Positions 15,289-23,990 of a stretch of 40,453 bases of DNA are shown here, one piece after another. The position numbers and the translations under genes were made by a program. Source of the stretch: Blastopirellula marina (lineage in GTDB: Bacteria > Planctomycetota > Planctomycetia > Pirellulales > Thermoguttaceae); assembly GCA_020721965.1 (NCBI GenBank), contig DYLS01000041.1, forward strand, positions 1-40,453, given 5' to 3'. Every line of letters starts with the position of its first letter. The first letter of the stretch is position 1. The notes under the pieces are model-generated. The model searched no databases. It had not been told where the DNA came from and saw nothing but the letters and a program-made list of their open reading frames with translations.

Positions 15289-16395
15289 TCAAAACGGCAG
15301 AAGCGGCGCGATCGGCTCGTCACGCATGGCCTGCCGCAGCTTGAAGACCCAGGCGTCGATGAGCGTGGCCGGATTGGCGTTGCGCTCCACAGCGGCATAG
15401 ACCGCAAGACACAGCTCGGCGGAGGCGACCGCGGCCTCGTCACTAGCGTGCCACCCGGAGGCAGAGGGCCTTGCCGTGTGCGGGATGGGGTGATCCACGC
15501 CCTCGGTGGGTGCCGACTGTAGCGTGCCCGCTTCGGCGGCGAGCCGCTCTTGCGCCAAACGAAGAAAGAACTCAGCGGAGAGCGATGCCACTTGCTGCAA
15601 ACGTCGGCGGCGGGGAAAGGTCTCCTTGCTTGCCGCCTCCACGAATTGGCGAATCTCCTTGCTCCAGGTGATCGCGTCGAAGTCGCCTCGTGACAAGGCG
15701 GCGTACCACCGCTCCAGGAACTCCCAGAGGGTGGGGTCGGCCAACTCGCGGGCCTGGGTCAGGCTGCCTCCACTCCAGTCTGCCAAACGCCTTGCCTCGT
15801 CCGCGTTCTCGACCCAACCGAAGGAAATCAATAGATCCGCCACCGTCTCCGTTGAGAGGGGAGAGAAACGTACCTGGCGGCAACGGGAGCGGATGGTGGG
15901 GAGTTGCTTGGCGGGCGACGTGCCGATCAGGATCAGCACGGCATCGGGCGGCGGTTCCTCCAGCGTCTTCAACAGGGCATTGGCCCCCTCGGCGTTCAAA
16001 TAGTCCGCGTCGTCGATGATCCCAATGCGTCGCCGCTTGGAGTAGGGTTTGAGATGCACGTGGCGGCAAAAGCCACTGCCCATTCGATTGTCGCGATCGC
16101 CGATCAGCAATTCCACCGGGATGAAGGCACGATCGTCCGGCCGCGAAAGGATCATGACGTCGGGGTGCGAGCCGGCGATGACCTGGGCGCAGGCGGGGCA
16201 TTGGCCGCACGGGTCCATCAAGGCCTCGGCCCGCGTTTGGCAAAGTAGGGCCTGGGCCAGCTTCAGCGCGAAGGTACGCTTTCCGATGCCTGCCGGTCCC
16301 AAGAACAGGTAGCTGCCCGACAGGCGCCGCTTGGCCGCTGCCCGGCGGAAAAAATCCACGATCGCATCGTGCCCTTCGATCCCTTGCCAAGCCAT
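15289..16395 (-). CDS. holB: DNA polymerase III clamp-loader subunit delta'
   Basis: The 368-aa product matches the AAA+ clamp-loader delta'/gamma class: Walker A-like GPAGIGKRT (33-41), a zinc module with Cys 52, 63, 66 and 69 (PCGQCPACAQ), RRIGIIDDADYLN as Walker B, ALLKTLEEPP, and the SRC arginine-finger motif in IRSRCRQVRF. It helps load the sliding clamp. The ATG at 16395 is favoured by AGGA ~9 bp upstream; a TTG further up adds 15 residues before the conserved WQGIEGHD. It follows tmk on the same strand after 125 bp, the tmk-holB pairing common in bacteria. Confidence 0.93.
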   Translation of the reverse strand: MAWQGIEGHDAIVDFFRRAAAKRRLSGSYLFLGPAGIGKRTFALKLAQALLCQTRAEALMDPCGQCPACAQVIAGSHPDVMILSRPDDRAFIPVELLIGDRDNRMGSGFCRHVHLKPYSKRRRIGIIDDADYLNAEGANALLKTLEEPPPDAVLILIGTSPAKQLPTIRSRCRQVRFSPLSTETVADLLISFGWVENADEARRLADWSGGSLTQARELADPTLWEFLERWYAALSRGDFDAITWSKEIRQFVEAASKETFPRRRRLQQVASLSAEFFLRLAQERLAAEAGTLQSAPTEGVDHPIPHTARPSASGWHASDEAAVASAELCLAVYAAVERNANPATLIDAWVFKLRQAMRDEPIAPLLPF

Positions 16396-16520
16396 GACCT
16401 CGGATTCCTCGCTCGCCTTTTCAGCCCTTTTTTCGTGCAAACTTGACCGGTCGCCTCACATGACCGGCAACGGATGATCGCGGCGGCCCCGCGGTCCCGG
16501 TATGGAGCAGTATGTAGCGG

Positions 16521-17159
16521 TTACCGTTTCCGCGACGCAAGGAGAGGCCGAACGATCCGCAAGACCGCCTCGTGAACTTCGTCGGGTGTTCGGTCCGCGC
16601 GTACCACGGTCATCCGATCAGCAAAGCGGCAGGCCTCTTGTAGGAAGCCTTCGCGGACCTTTTCCAGGTATTCGATGCCGCGGCTTTCCAGCCGGTCAAA
16701 ACCACGCGCGATCCGCCGCAGGGCGTCCTCGACCGGCATGTCGAAGACGATCGTGAGGTCGGGCAGCAGCGTACCGACAGCCAACAGGCCCACCTGGCGG
16801 AGCTTTTCCACATCCAGTCCGCCCGCATAACCTTGATATACCAGGTTCGACGTGAGGAAGCGATCGCTGAGGACGATGTGCCCTGCCGCCAAGGCGGGTC
16901 GTATGACCTCTTCCGTCAATTGTGCCCGCGCCGCCATGTAAAGCAGCATCTCCGCTTGCGAGCCAATCGGAATCTCGCGGCGGTGCAAAAGGAGGTTGCG
17001 GATTTCCTCGCCGAGGGGGGTGCCGCCCGGGTCGCGGCACAGGACCACGGTGTGGCCTTCCTCGCGAAGACGCGAGGTCAGCCGTTCCGCCTGGGTGCTC
17101 TTACCCGTGCCGTCCCCGCCCTCGAAGCAAATGAATATTCCTACGGTATCCGTTGCCAT
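16521..17159 (-). CDS. tmk: thymidylate kinase
   Basis: Tmk phosphorylates dTMP to dTDP. The 212-aa product has the P-loop EGGDGTGKST (13-22), RDPGGTPLGEEIR (dTMP-binding DR[E/P] motif), the LSDRFLTSNLVYQG segment (97-110) and the lid region after DLTIVFDMPVEDALRR. Length is normal. The ATG at 17159 gives the canonical N-terminus; the upstream frame adds 15 unrelated residues. It leads holB on the minus strand. A degenerate copy of the ~108-bp element lies 83 bp upstream, in opposite orientation to the gene. Confidence 0.96.
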   Translation of the reverse strand: MATDTVGIFICFEGGDGTGKSTQAERLTSRLREEGHTVVLCRDPGGTPLGEEIRNLLLHRREIPIGSQAEMLLYMAARAQLTEEVIRPALAAGHIVLSDRFLTSNLVYQGYAGGLDVEKLRQVGLLAVGTLLPDLTIVFDMPVEDALRRIARGFDRLESRGIEYLEKVREGFLQEACRFADRMTVVRADRTPDEVHEAVLRIVRPLLASRKR

Positions 17160-17242
17160 GCAAATCTCGTACGATGCGGAACTGGAAAGTACCCTTCCAG
17201 CCAAGTGTCAAAAGCCGGCCGACAGCGGCGTCGCGTCCAACA

Positions 17243-17349
17243 CGACGGCCTAGCCTTGTTTGCTTGAATCAACATCTTGTGGGATTGGGCACAGCGGCTA
17301 GCAATCCGTGCCGCGCACATCATGCGATCAAGCGGGCTTTGCGATGTGG
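17243..17349 (+). repeat. 108-bp element, degenerate copy B
   Basis: Aligned to copy A (14591-14698) this stretch keeps the core landmarks at the same offsets: CCTTGTTTGCTTGAATC, CATCTTGTGG and TCAAGCGGGCTTTGCG near the right end, with almost equal length (107 bp). The terminal inverted repeat is eroded (CGACGGCCTA on the left, GATGTGG on the right). It lies upstream of tmk but on the other strand relative to that gene. The surrounding gap 17160-17689 holds no supported gene. Confidence 0.6.
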
Positions 17350-17419
17350 TACCAAAAGCCTGGCCGTCGGGGTGCTGAACGATCGACGGCATCCGCGGCC
17401 TGATGGCGAGTGCGCCGTG

Positions 17420-17460
17420 CTACCGGGCCGAGCCTGTTTGTTGGAATCTTCCTATTGTAG
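17420..17460 (+). repeat. 108-bp element, left-half fragment C
   Basis: About 41 bp that match the first 40 positions of copy A with one gap: CTACCGGGCCGAGCCTG followed by TTTGTTGGAATCTTCC. The remaining two thirds of the element are not recognisable after 17460. It lies 70 bp beyond copy B in the same orientation, suggesting a partial tandem or nested insertion. Confidence 0.45.
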
Positions 17461-17689
17461 CCATTGAGACGTATCCCGGCACAGGAGGTTTCCGCGTTCC
17501 CGCCCTGGAGATCGTCGCATGGCCCGGTTGACAAGAGCGAAGCCCGACGGGAGAGCGGGACCTCCCCCGCCGGGCGAGCCTTCCCCCGCCACAGTCGCCG
17601 CTGAACGCTTGTTTGCGCTACCTGCCCTCCGGAATCGTTGGAGTCATGCTGTTTGTGGGGAGCGAGACAGGCCAGGCCCCGAGGGACCA

Positions 17690-20080
17690 TCATTTCCGCG
17701 AGGCTCCCGAGGCCCAGCGAGGCCGCCAGCCATCGTTCCCTTCGTCTGCCGTTTGCAAAGAGGCTGGCGTGGCGAGTTGACTCGGGGTATCGGCGACGGT
17801 AGCGGGGACCACGGTACGATTGCCGGATGGCTGCGAGACCTGGGGCGCCCTGTCCTTGCCGATCATGGCTCCCAGTGGCGCCAATTCGGGAAATTCCGGC
17901 CCGATTGCGGCATCGGATACGGCTTGCCCGCTCTGCCGTGGGGAGTCGCTCGCCGTAGCGCCTTCGACGGCGGCGCCGTGCGGCTTAGACGGCAAGACCC
18001 TGGCCGACGGATCGGCACCTTTCGAAGCTCCGTCCGAAGGGCCATTCGGCTCCAGGATCGGCTCTGGGGCGGGGATGATCTCGACATTCGGGGCCGTCTC
18101 CGCCGGGCTAGCCTGCTCCGGCGATGCCGGTAGCTCCAAGGAGCCTTCGGAACGCTCATCCAGCTCGGCCTTGCCTGCGTGGAGATCATACTCTCCCCGG
18201 CTGAATACGGGCGGATTGGTCCGACCGTAATCGAGATAGATGCCGGCGTCGCGGGCACGGGCACGCCGCAAGGCGTCGAAGTAGGCCTTGTGCGGCCAAG
18301 GCCCTTCGGTCAGATAGACGCCGTTGTATTCCAGCAAGGATCCCTTGCGGAAGTGCAGGTGGCTGATGGCGAACATGTACTTGGTGATGGCCTGGTAGTA
18401 CTGGATGTCGGCTTCGGCGCGGCGTTGCTGGGCGTTGAGCAACAGGTCCAGCGTGGCGGTTCCCGCGTCGTACATGGCTGTGACAGCGCGGACCTCGTTT
18501 TCCGCGGCCACGGTGCGGTTGTAGTTGGTTTCGGCAAGCGTGTAGTATTCGTCCAGTTCCCGCAGTACCCACGCGATCTGGTGGGAGATTTCGAGTTCCT
18601 GCTCCTGGAGGATGGAGCGTTCACGGGCGAGATTGAGCTGCGCATTTCGCACCGCCGCCATTTCCTTGCGGAAACCGATGGGGATGCGAAGGTCGAGGCC
18701 GATCTGCCAGTCTTGGAAATCGCCCGAGGTCAACGAGCCATACGCATTCGACTTGTTGTTGGGGTCGATCAATTCGTCCCCCAGGCCGTTCCAACGGTAG
18801 AAGCCGAAGGCATCGAGCCGCGGTAGGAGGTAATTCTTGGCGGCGATCAACTCCAATTCGGCCCTTTTGACACGCCATTTCTCGCGGCGAAGCAGGGGGT
18901 TGCGAACCAGGGCTTCGGCATGAACGTCGTAGAAGTCGAACTGGACCTTGGCCTGGGTCGGTTCGTCGGCGGGTCGAATCAACCGCCCGTCGCTGGCAGC
19001 CAGACCCATCAGGTAGCGGAGGTTGTTTTCGGCCTTGTAGAGGGCGCTGAGGGCTTGCTCCACGGAGGCTCGGAAGGCGAGGTATTGCTGGCGAGCCTGG
19101 GCCTCTTCTTGGGCGCTTCCGCCGCGGCCGCCGACCTCGTATTTGGCGCGGACCTGGCGCCAGGTCTGCAAGGCGGCATCCCGGCCGGCAATCACGGTGT
19201 CCAATTGCCGATAGCTGAGGTACAGGGTCCAATACGCCTTTTCCACTTCCAGCATAAGCTCCGACACGGATTGCTCGAATTCGGCTAGCCGCTGATCGTT
19301 TTCGAGTCGCGCAATGAGCACGCCGTTGTTGATTCCTGGGATCGCGCCCGGTCCCGCGATGCGGTTGAAGGTGACGCCCGCTCCTTGCAGCAAGGGTTGC
19401 CGGAACCCGGCCTCGAGGTTGGTGGACCAGTCGCTGGGCCAAGCTCGGCTGGCCGTGGCGTTGTTCCACTCATAATTCACGTTGTGCGTCAAAGACCACG
19501 TGCCGCCGGTGGCATAGGTCTTGGAGAGCTGGGCCTGGAACGACCCGAGGTCTTGCTGGAAGGCGCTGGGGCGGAAGGCGGTGACGAATCCGGCTACGTT
19601 TTGCGGCGTGTCCCGTTTTTCCCAGAAGATTCTGGTGCTCAATTGGGCATCGAAGGCGGAAAGGGCGGCCTCGACGCCCGTTCGCGGATTGGATTCCTGC
19701 CGGGCCGGGTCGTACACGGATGCCACGGAGTCGGGGGCGAGCGTGAGGCTGGTTTCCGGCATGCGGGCCGCCCCGACATCCGGTTGGTTCAGGCTGCGGA
19801 TGATCTTGCTGTTTTGCAGGGCGATATTGACGGCCTCCTCCAGCTTCAGGTCCCAGTATTCCCGGACCTCGCTGTTCGATAGCGTCAACGGTGGAGCGGC
19901 TCCCCGGACCTCGTCCAGGGTGTCCGCCTCGACGTCGGGGTATTCGATCTGCGTCGCCTTATCCACGTAGTGGGACAGGTCCCCGTCTTCGTGCAAATAG
20001 AAGGGCTGCTGCGGCTGGCATCCGGACAGCAAGGCCGCCGAGATCAGACCGATCAACGGTACGCAAGTCCATCGCTTCAT
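17690..20080 (-). CDS. TolC-family outer membrane efflux lipoprotein
   Basis: The 796-aa product starts with a lipoprotein signal ending in the lipobox LLSGC (Cys 21) and contains the two-repeat outer membrane efflux protein domain (about residues 80-620), with long helices such as QRLAEFEQSVSELMLEVEKAYWTLYLSYRQL and the second-half segment LREL.EYYTLAE..YNRTV..ENEV. Such proteins form trimeric channels joined to an inner-membrane pump. A ~170-residue Pro/Ser/Ala-rich tail, probably disordered, follows and is unusual; TolC proteins are normally 430-500 aa. ATG 20080 has AGGA 8 bp upstream. No adaptor or pump gene is adjacent. Confidence 0.9.
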   Translation of the reverse strand: MKRWTCVPLIGLISAALLSGCQPQQPFYLHEDGDLSHYVDKATQIEYPDVEADTLDEVRGAAPPLTLSNSEVREYWDLKLEEAVNIALQNSKIIRSLNQPDVGAARMPETSLTLAPDSVASVYDPARQESNPRTGVEAALSAFDAQLSTRIFWEKRDTPQNVAGFVTAFRPSAFQQDLGSFQAQLSKTYATGGTWSLTHNVNYEWNNATASRAWPSDWSTNLEAGFRQPLLQGAGVTFNRIAGPGAIPGINNGVLIARLENDQRLAEFEQSVSELMLEVEKAYWTLYLSYRQLDTVIAGRDAALQTWRQVRAKYEVGGRGGSAQEEAQARQQYLAFRASVEQALSALYKAENNLRYLMGLAASDGRLIRPADEPTQAKVQFDFYDVHAEALVRNPLLRREKWRVKRAELELIAAKNYLLPRLDAFGFYRWNGLGDELIDPNNKSNAYGSLTSGDFQDWQIGLDLRIPIGFRKEMAAVRNAQLNLARERSILQEQELEISHQIAWVLRELDEYYTLAETNYNRTVAAENEVRAVTAMYDAGTATLDLLLNAQQRRAEADIQYYQAITKYMFAISHLHFRKGSLLEYNGVYLTEGPWPHKAYFDALRRARARDAGIYLDYGRTNPPVFSRGEYDLHAGKAELDERSEGSLELPASPEQASPAETAPNVEIIPAPEPILEPNGPSDGASKGADPSARVLPSKPHGAAVEGATASDSPRQSGQAVSDAAIGPEFPELAPLGAMIGKDRAPQVSQPSGNRTVVPATVADTPSQLATPASLQTADEGNDGWRPRWASGASRK

Positions 20081-20701
20081 GTCAGCCATCCTTGAGGACA
20101 TAGGCAGCCCAATTCGAGGGAAGCGAGTACCCTTTTTCTAACTGGGGCTTGCAACTGTGGCGTTAATTTGAGGAAAACCGAGACGCGCCGCCAAACGAGG
20201 CGGCAAAGTCTGTGTAATAGCTATCGTCGGCGTAATCGTTAAACTTTCACAAACTTTGGCTTACGCGGCGAAAATACAGAAAAGTCTTCGTATGCTGTGT
20301 GAACTTCCTGCATATCTCCGATTCACGAAACTGTTGGATTTGCTTTGATGGAATGCCTGGGTGTCTTTGGAATGATGGGCAAATGGGGATGGATGCGCTG
20401 GGCACGCTGTGCCGCCGGTTTTGCTTATCTAGCGTTTGCCCGCTCTCGCGGTGGCGTTCTCCCAAATTGGAATTTTTGCCGCGGTGGCCAATTGCTTGCC
20501 GTTCTGGATGGGTGTATGTTGGCGACATCGTGGGTTCTTGCTGTCGGCGGGGCCTTGCCGGGGCGGCTGTACCAGGGGCTTGCGCACGTCCCAAGCGCGC
20601 AGTTCGGCGGCTGGTTCGGCAAGTGCTGAAAGTTTGGTAAGTGCGTCAAGTGCGAAAAGCGGGGAAAGTCCAGCACGTACAGCAAATCCAGCAAGCCCCA
20701 C

Positions 20702-20827
20702 GAGTCCGGAAAGTCCGGCTAGTTCGGATAGTCCGGCGAGTCCGGTGATTCCGGCAATTGCGGATAGTCCGGATATGTCGGCTAGTTCAGCTAGTTCGGA
20801 TAGTTCGGTGAGTTCGGCGACGGCGGC
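20702..20827. repeat. fourteen tandem 9-nt units before the GDSL gene
   Basis: From 20702 the sequence runs in perfect 9-nt phase for 14 units of the type (T/G)AGT(C/T)CGG(N): GAGTCCGGA, AAGTCCGGC, TAGTTCGGA, TAGTCCGGC and so on, with scattered point changes. Related AGTTCGGC/AGTGC motifs reach back to about 20600. The array ends 114 bp before the start codon at 20942. Because the unit is a multiple of three, it creates open frames with three-residue repeats on both strands, which I do not take as genes. Nothing else is seen in the gap 20081-20941. Confidence 0.8.
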
Positions 20828-20941
20828 GAGTGAAGGAAGTGCACAAAGTCGGGCGAATGCCTGCCCCCCACCGCCCCTGCCGCGGGGAGAGCTTGGTCGA
20901 AGCATTGCATCCGTGGTCCTTGTGTTGGGAGGTTTTGCTCC

Positions 20942-22261
20942 ATGAAACGCAGTTTGGGTGTTGGTTTGGCGGTCGCGGCCCAGCTATTGATTGGGCTGGC
21001 AGCCGCGTCGGTCTTGGCCGAAAATGCGGCCGTGGTCCCCGTTCCACGAAACGACGATTGGTGGATGAAACGCCACCAGTCGATGAACGAGCGGGTGAAG
21101 CAGGGCCACGTGGATATGATCTGGATTGGAGATTCCATTACCCACGGCTGGGAGGGTGGCGGCAAGGAGGTGTGGGAGACGTACTATGGGTCGCGCAACG
21201 CCGTAAATCTTGGCATCGGGGGCGATCGCACCGAGCACGTCTTGTGGCGGCTGGACAATGGAAATATCGAAGGCATTTCGCCCCAATTGGCGATCATCAT
21301 GATCGGCACGAACAATGCCCTTTTCGAACCCCAGCAGACGGCAGAGGGGGTGAAGGCCATCGTGGAGCGACTCCGCTCGCGATTGCCGCAGATGAAGATT
21401 CTGCTGTTAGCGATCTTCCCGCGCGGAGAAAACCCTCAGGATCCCCTACGCCAGAAGAATGCCGCCGTGAACGAAATCATCAAGGGGTTGGACGACGGCG
21501 ACATGGTGAAGTTCGTGGACATCAACGAGGCGTTTTTGATGCCGGACGGGACGCTGCCGAAGGACATCATGCCGGACCTTCTGCATCCGAACGCACGGGG
21601 TTATGCCATTTGGGCGGCTGCCTTGGAGTCTTACATTGCCGCCGTGATGGGACCGCTTCCTGGAGCGAAGGCCGAGCCTGACGCGGAGGGTTTCGTATCC
21701 TTGTTCGACGGGAAGACGTTGACCGGCTGGCGCCAAGCTGGTGGCAAAGCCAGTGGTCAAGCTAGCTATTGGGCGGAGGATGGCTGCATTGTGGGGAAGG
21801 TCGGCAAAGGCCCCAATTCCTTCCTGTGCACCGACAAGACTTACCGCGATTTCGTGTTCAAGGTCGAGGCGAAGTTCGACGTGCCGGGCAACTCGGGCAT
21901 CCAGTTCCGCAGCCATCAACGGGAAGACGGCCGGGTTTACGGCTATCAGTGCGAAATCGATCCCTCGGAGCGGGGCGAGTCCGGCGGCATCTACGACGAA
22001 GCTCGACGCGGTTGGCTCTTCAAGCTGGAAGGGCTGGAAGATGCGCGAAAGGCCTTCAAAGTGGATGACTGGAATGAGTTCACCATCGAGGCCAAGGGCA
22101 AGCACTTGCGGACCTGGGTGAACGGCGTGCCATGCGCGGATTTCGTGGATGAAGGCGAGGAAGCCGATCTGGAGGGCTTCATCGCCTTGCAAGTCCATCA
22201 AGGCAAGCAGGGGCAAATCCGCTGGCGTAACATCCGCATCAAGGAGCTGCCCGCGGAGTGA
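20942..22261 (+). CDS. secreted SGNH/GDSL esterase fused to a DUF1080 domain
   Basis: The 439-aa product has a signal peptide (1-26, cut after SVLA), then an SGNH hydrolase domain (~40-235): block I GDSI with Ser 65, block II NLGIGGDRT, block III GTNN (122-125) and the catalytic Asp 212/His 215 in DLLHPNARGY. This half resembles PAF-acetylhydrolase-like and carbohydrate esterases. Residues ~248-437 are a DUF1080 (3-keto-disaccharide hydrolase type) jelly-roll: FVSLFDGKTLTGW, NSGIQFRS, GYQCEID and the WNEFTIEAKG strand. The pair suggests deacylation plus glycan cleavage or binding outside the cytoplasm. Planctomycetes carry many such proteins; the exact fusion partner order is worth noting. 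Confidence 0.92.
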   Translation: MKRSLGVGLAVAAQLLIGLAAASVLAENAAVVPVPRNDDWWMKRHQSMNERVKQGHVDMIWIGDSITHGWEGGGKEVWETYYGSRNAVNLGIGGDRTEHVLWRLDNGNIEGISPQLAIIMIGTNNALFEPQQTAEGVKAIVERLRSRLPQMKILLLAIFPRGENPQDPLRQKNAAVNEIIKGLDDGDMVKFVDINEAFLMPDGTLPKDIMPDLLHPNARGYAIWAAALESYIAAVMGPLPGAKAEPDAEGFVSLFDGKTLTGWRQAGGKASGQASYWAEDGCIVGKVGKGPNSFLCTDKTYRDFVFKVEAKFDVPGNSGIQFRSHQREDGRVYGYQCEIDPSERGESGGIYDEARRGWLFKLEGLEDARKAFKVDDWNEFTIEAKGKHLRTWVNGVPCADFVDEGEEADLEGFIALQVHQGKQGQIRWRNIRIKELPAE

Positions 22262-22470
22262 TCGTTTGGCTGGAATGGGCCGTTGCCCGGTGGAGCGGGG
22301 CCGCCTACTCGGATCAGGTTCGCCCTATCCGATGGTTGCGATCGAATCGCGGCGATCCGCTTGGCCCGGTTCATGGCTCTTCCTGGCTGTTCGTGATTTC
22401 CTCTCGATCTAAGCTGCCAAGCGGCGTTGCGGACCTCCAGACCGCGCGCCGCCTTTTTCATAATGGGGCG

Positions 22471-23658
22471 TTACGCGAAGGTGCGAACGGGTACCGCCTG
22501 GCCATTCCTTTCGGCCGAGACGTACGCGCTGTAGATCGTGGAGATGGCGTCGGCCGCCAGTCGGCTGTCGCTCTCCAGAGGCTCCCCGTAGGCGATCGTC
22601 CGGTAGAACGCCTCCAGCTCTTGGGGGTAACCGGTCATCCAGTCCTCGTCGGGCGACGTGCCGGTCCAGCCCTGTTTGGTGCCGATCTTTTCCACGGTGT
22701 AAATGTCGCGGAAATACTCTTCCTTGGCGTTGTACGTCATCATGGCCGTGTTGGGATTGATATTGCAAAGGGCGCGGTGATTGTTCGCGCACACCTCCAG
22801 CCAGTTGTGAACGCCCCCCAGCACGATGTCCGACGCGAAGACCGTGGCGATCATGCCATCGTCGAACTCGATGTGGATCATGGAGAAGTCGTCGATGTCG
22901 TGGTAGTCGCAACGGATGTGACCCAGGTCTTGAAATGTTGGCAGACGGGTGATGGCGTGGGTTCGGGCGGAAACGGCAACGGGGCGGATGGCCCTGCCCA
23001 ATCGTGACCGCCCCTCTACCCGTTTCAGATAGAGCGCCGCGGTCAAGGGGTGACAACCCTTTCCGATGAGAACTCCCCCCCCACAGAATTTCCAGAAGGC
23101 GTATTCCTCCGAATGGGAGCCGCTGTGGGCCTCTTCCCCGTGAATCCAGAGAATCTGCCCTTCGGTCTTTTCCAGGATTTCCCGTTCCTTTTGGATCGAG
23201 GGGGCGTACACCCAGTTTTCGGCGTACAGCAAACGGCCGCGGCTGGAGGATTCGGCCTCGAGAATCCGCTCCACCTCCGCCAGGGCAGCGTCGAGCGCCA
23301 CCTGTTTGGGAAAGTGATCGCCATGAAAGTCCGGGCTATTGTCCCCGAAGTAGCCGGTCAGGGGCTTCTCGCAAATTACGAATCTGTCGCTTTGCAGGGC
23401 CTGAATCGAGAAGGGCGCGTGCGTGACCGGCGGTGTGCAGACGTGCACGGCTTCGACCGCGTCGATCAGGGCCTCCAGGCTGGGAAAAGCGCGGATGTCG
23501 CGATCCCGGGCGAATTTCTCGGCCGCCTGGCCATTCCGCGAGTAGACCCCCACCACATCGACGTTCACTCCCGCCACCTTGCTCAACGAATGATAGTGGA
23601 AGGATGCTGAAAAGCCGCAACCGATCAAGCCACATCGAATGGTCTTCTTCGCTTTCAT
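22471..23658 (-). CDS. Gfo/Idh/MocA family oxidoreductase
   Basis: The 395-aa product has the N-terminal NAD(P)-binding Rossmann fold with IRCGLIGCGFSASFHY, VDVVGVYSRN, AVHVCTPPVTHA and the signature ICEKPLTG containing the catalytic lysine, followed by the C-terminal alpha/beta dimer domain (WIHGEEAHSGSHS, FCGGGVLIGKGCHPL, FMIHIEFDDGM-like strand). These enzymes oxidise or reduce sugars and inositols. ATG 23658 has GAGG 10 bp upstream; an upstream open frame would run through the repeat element D and is rejected. It converges on the secreted GDSL/DUF1080 gene, so a joint role in sugar-derivative use is possible but unproven. Confidence 0.92.
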   Translation of the reverse strand: MKAKKTIRCGLIGCGFSASFHYHSLSKVAGVNVDVVGVYSRNGQAAEKFARDRDIRAFPSLEALIDAVEAVHVCTPPVTHAPFSIQALQSDRFVICEKPLTGYFGDNSPDFHGDHFPKQVALDAALAEVERILEAESSSRGRLLYAENWVYAPSIQKEREILEKTEGQILWIHGEEAHSGSHSEEYAFWKFCGGGVLIGKGCHPLTAALYLKRVEGRSRLGRAIRPVAVSARTHAITRLPTFQDLGHIRCDYHDIDDFSMIHIEFDDGMIATVFASDIVLGGVHNWLEVCANNHRALCNINPNTAMMTYNAKEEYFRDIYTVEKIGTKQGWTGTSPDEDWMTGYPQELEAFYRTIAYGEPLESDSRLAADAISTIYSAYVSAERNGQAVPVRTFA

Positions 23659-23707
23659 GGTTGTTTGCCTCGAAATCGCGATGCCTACTCGGCGCCTTGA
23701 GTTAATC

Positions 23708-23816
23708 CTACAGCCCAAAGCCCCCCCTGATTGCGTTATCTGCCTAGCATATCTTGCGAGGCGATATGTCCCATCACCACAAAACGTTGAGCCAATCAAT
23801 CCGCACTGGGCTGTAG
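23708..23816 (-). repeat. 108-bp structured repeat, copy D
   Basis: Read on the minus strand it begins CTACAGCCCA and ends TGGGCTGTAG, perfect 10-bp terminal inverted repeats. Compared with copy A the eighth pair is swapped from G-C to C-G, keeping the stem. The inner stem TTTGTGG with TCGCAAG keeps all seven pairs through three G-U wobbles. The core GGTGATG, CGCAAGA, ATGCT, AGAT and GCAATCAGG is shared. The element ends 49 nt before the Gfo/Idh start codon, in sense orientation. The rest of the gap up to 23990 shows nothing else. Confidence 0.8.
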
Positions 23817-23990
23817 TATTCACTGGCGGACATGTGTGCCGGACCGCGGGTGCGACGGCTTGCTCAAGGGGGGGAATGATCATTGTCCCGGTGCGGAGAG
23901 GGTCGGGCAAGCCGGGCGAACGACCGGGGTAAGACCTGCGGCCAGCCGGACCCTCTAAGGCTTTGGCGAAAACTTGCAGCGGATCGGGAG

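Noticed and set aside
19958-19967. DnaA-box-like TTATCCACG
   Set aside because: A single occurrence inside the TolC-like coding sequence, with no cluster around it.
20429-20945. Open frames on both strands across the 9-nt array, giving Ser/Pro/Ala or Leu/Gly/Ala three-residue repeats
   Set aside because: A 9-nt tandem repeat keeps frames open automatically; there is no domain and no convincing start signal.
23659-23910. 84-residue N-terminal extension of the Gfo/Idh frame
   Set aside because: It runs through repeat element D, and the Rossmann fold with a Shine-Dalgarno starts at 23658.
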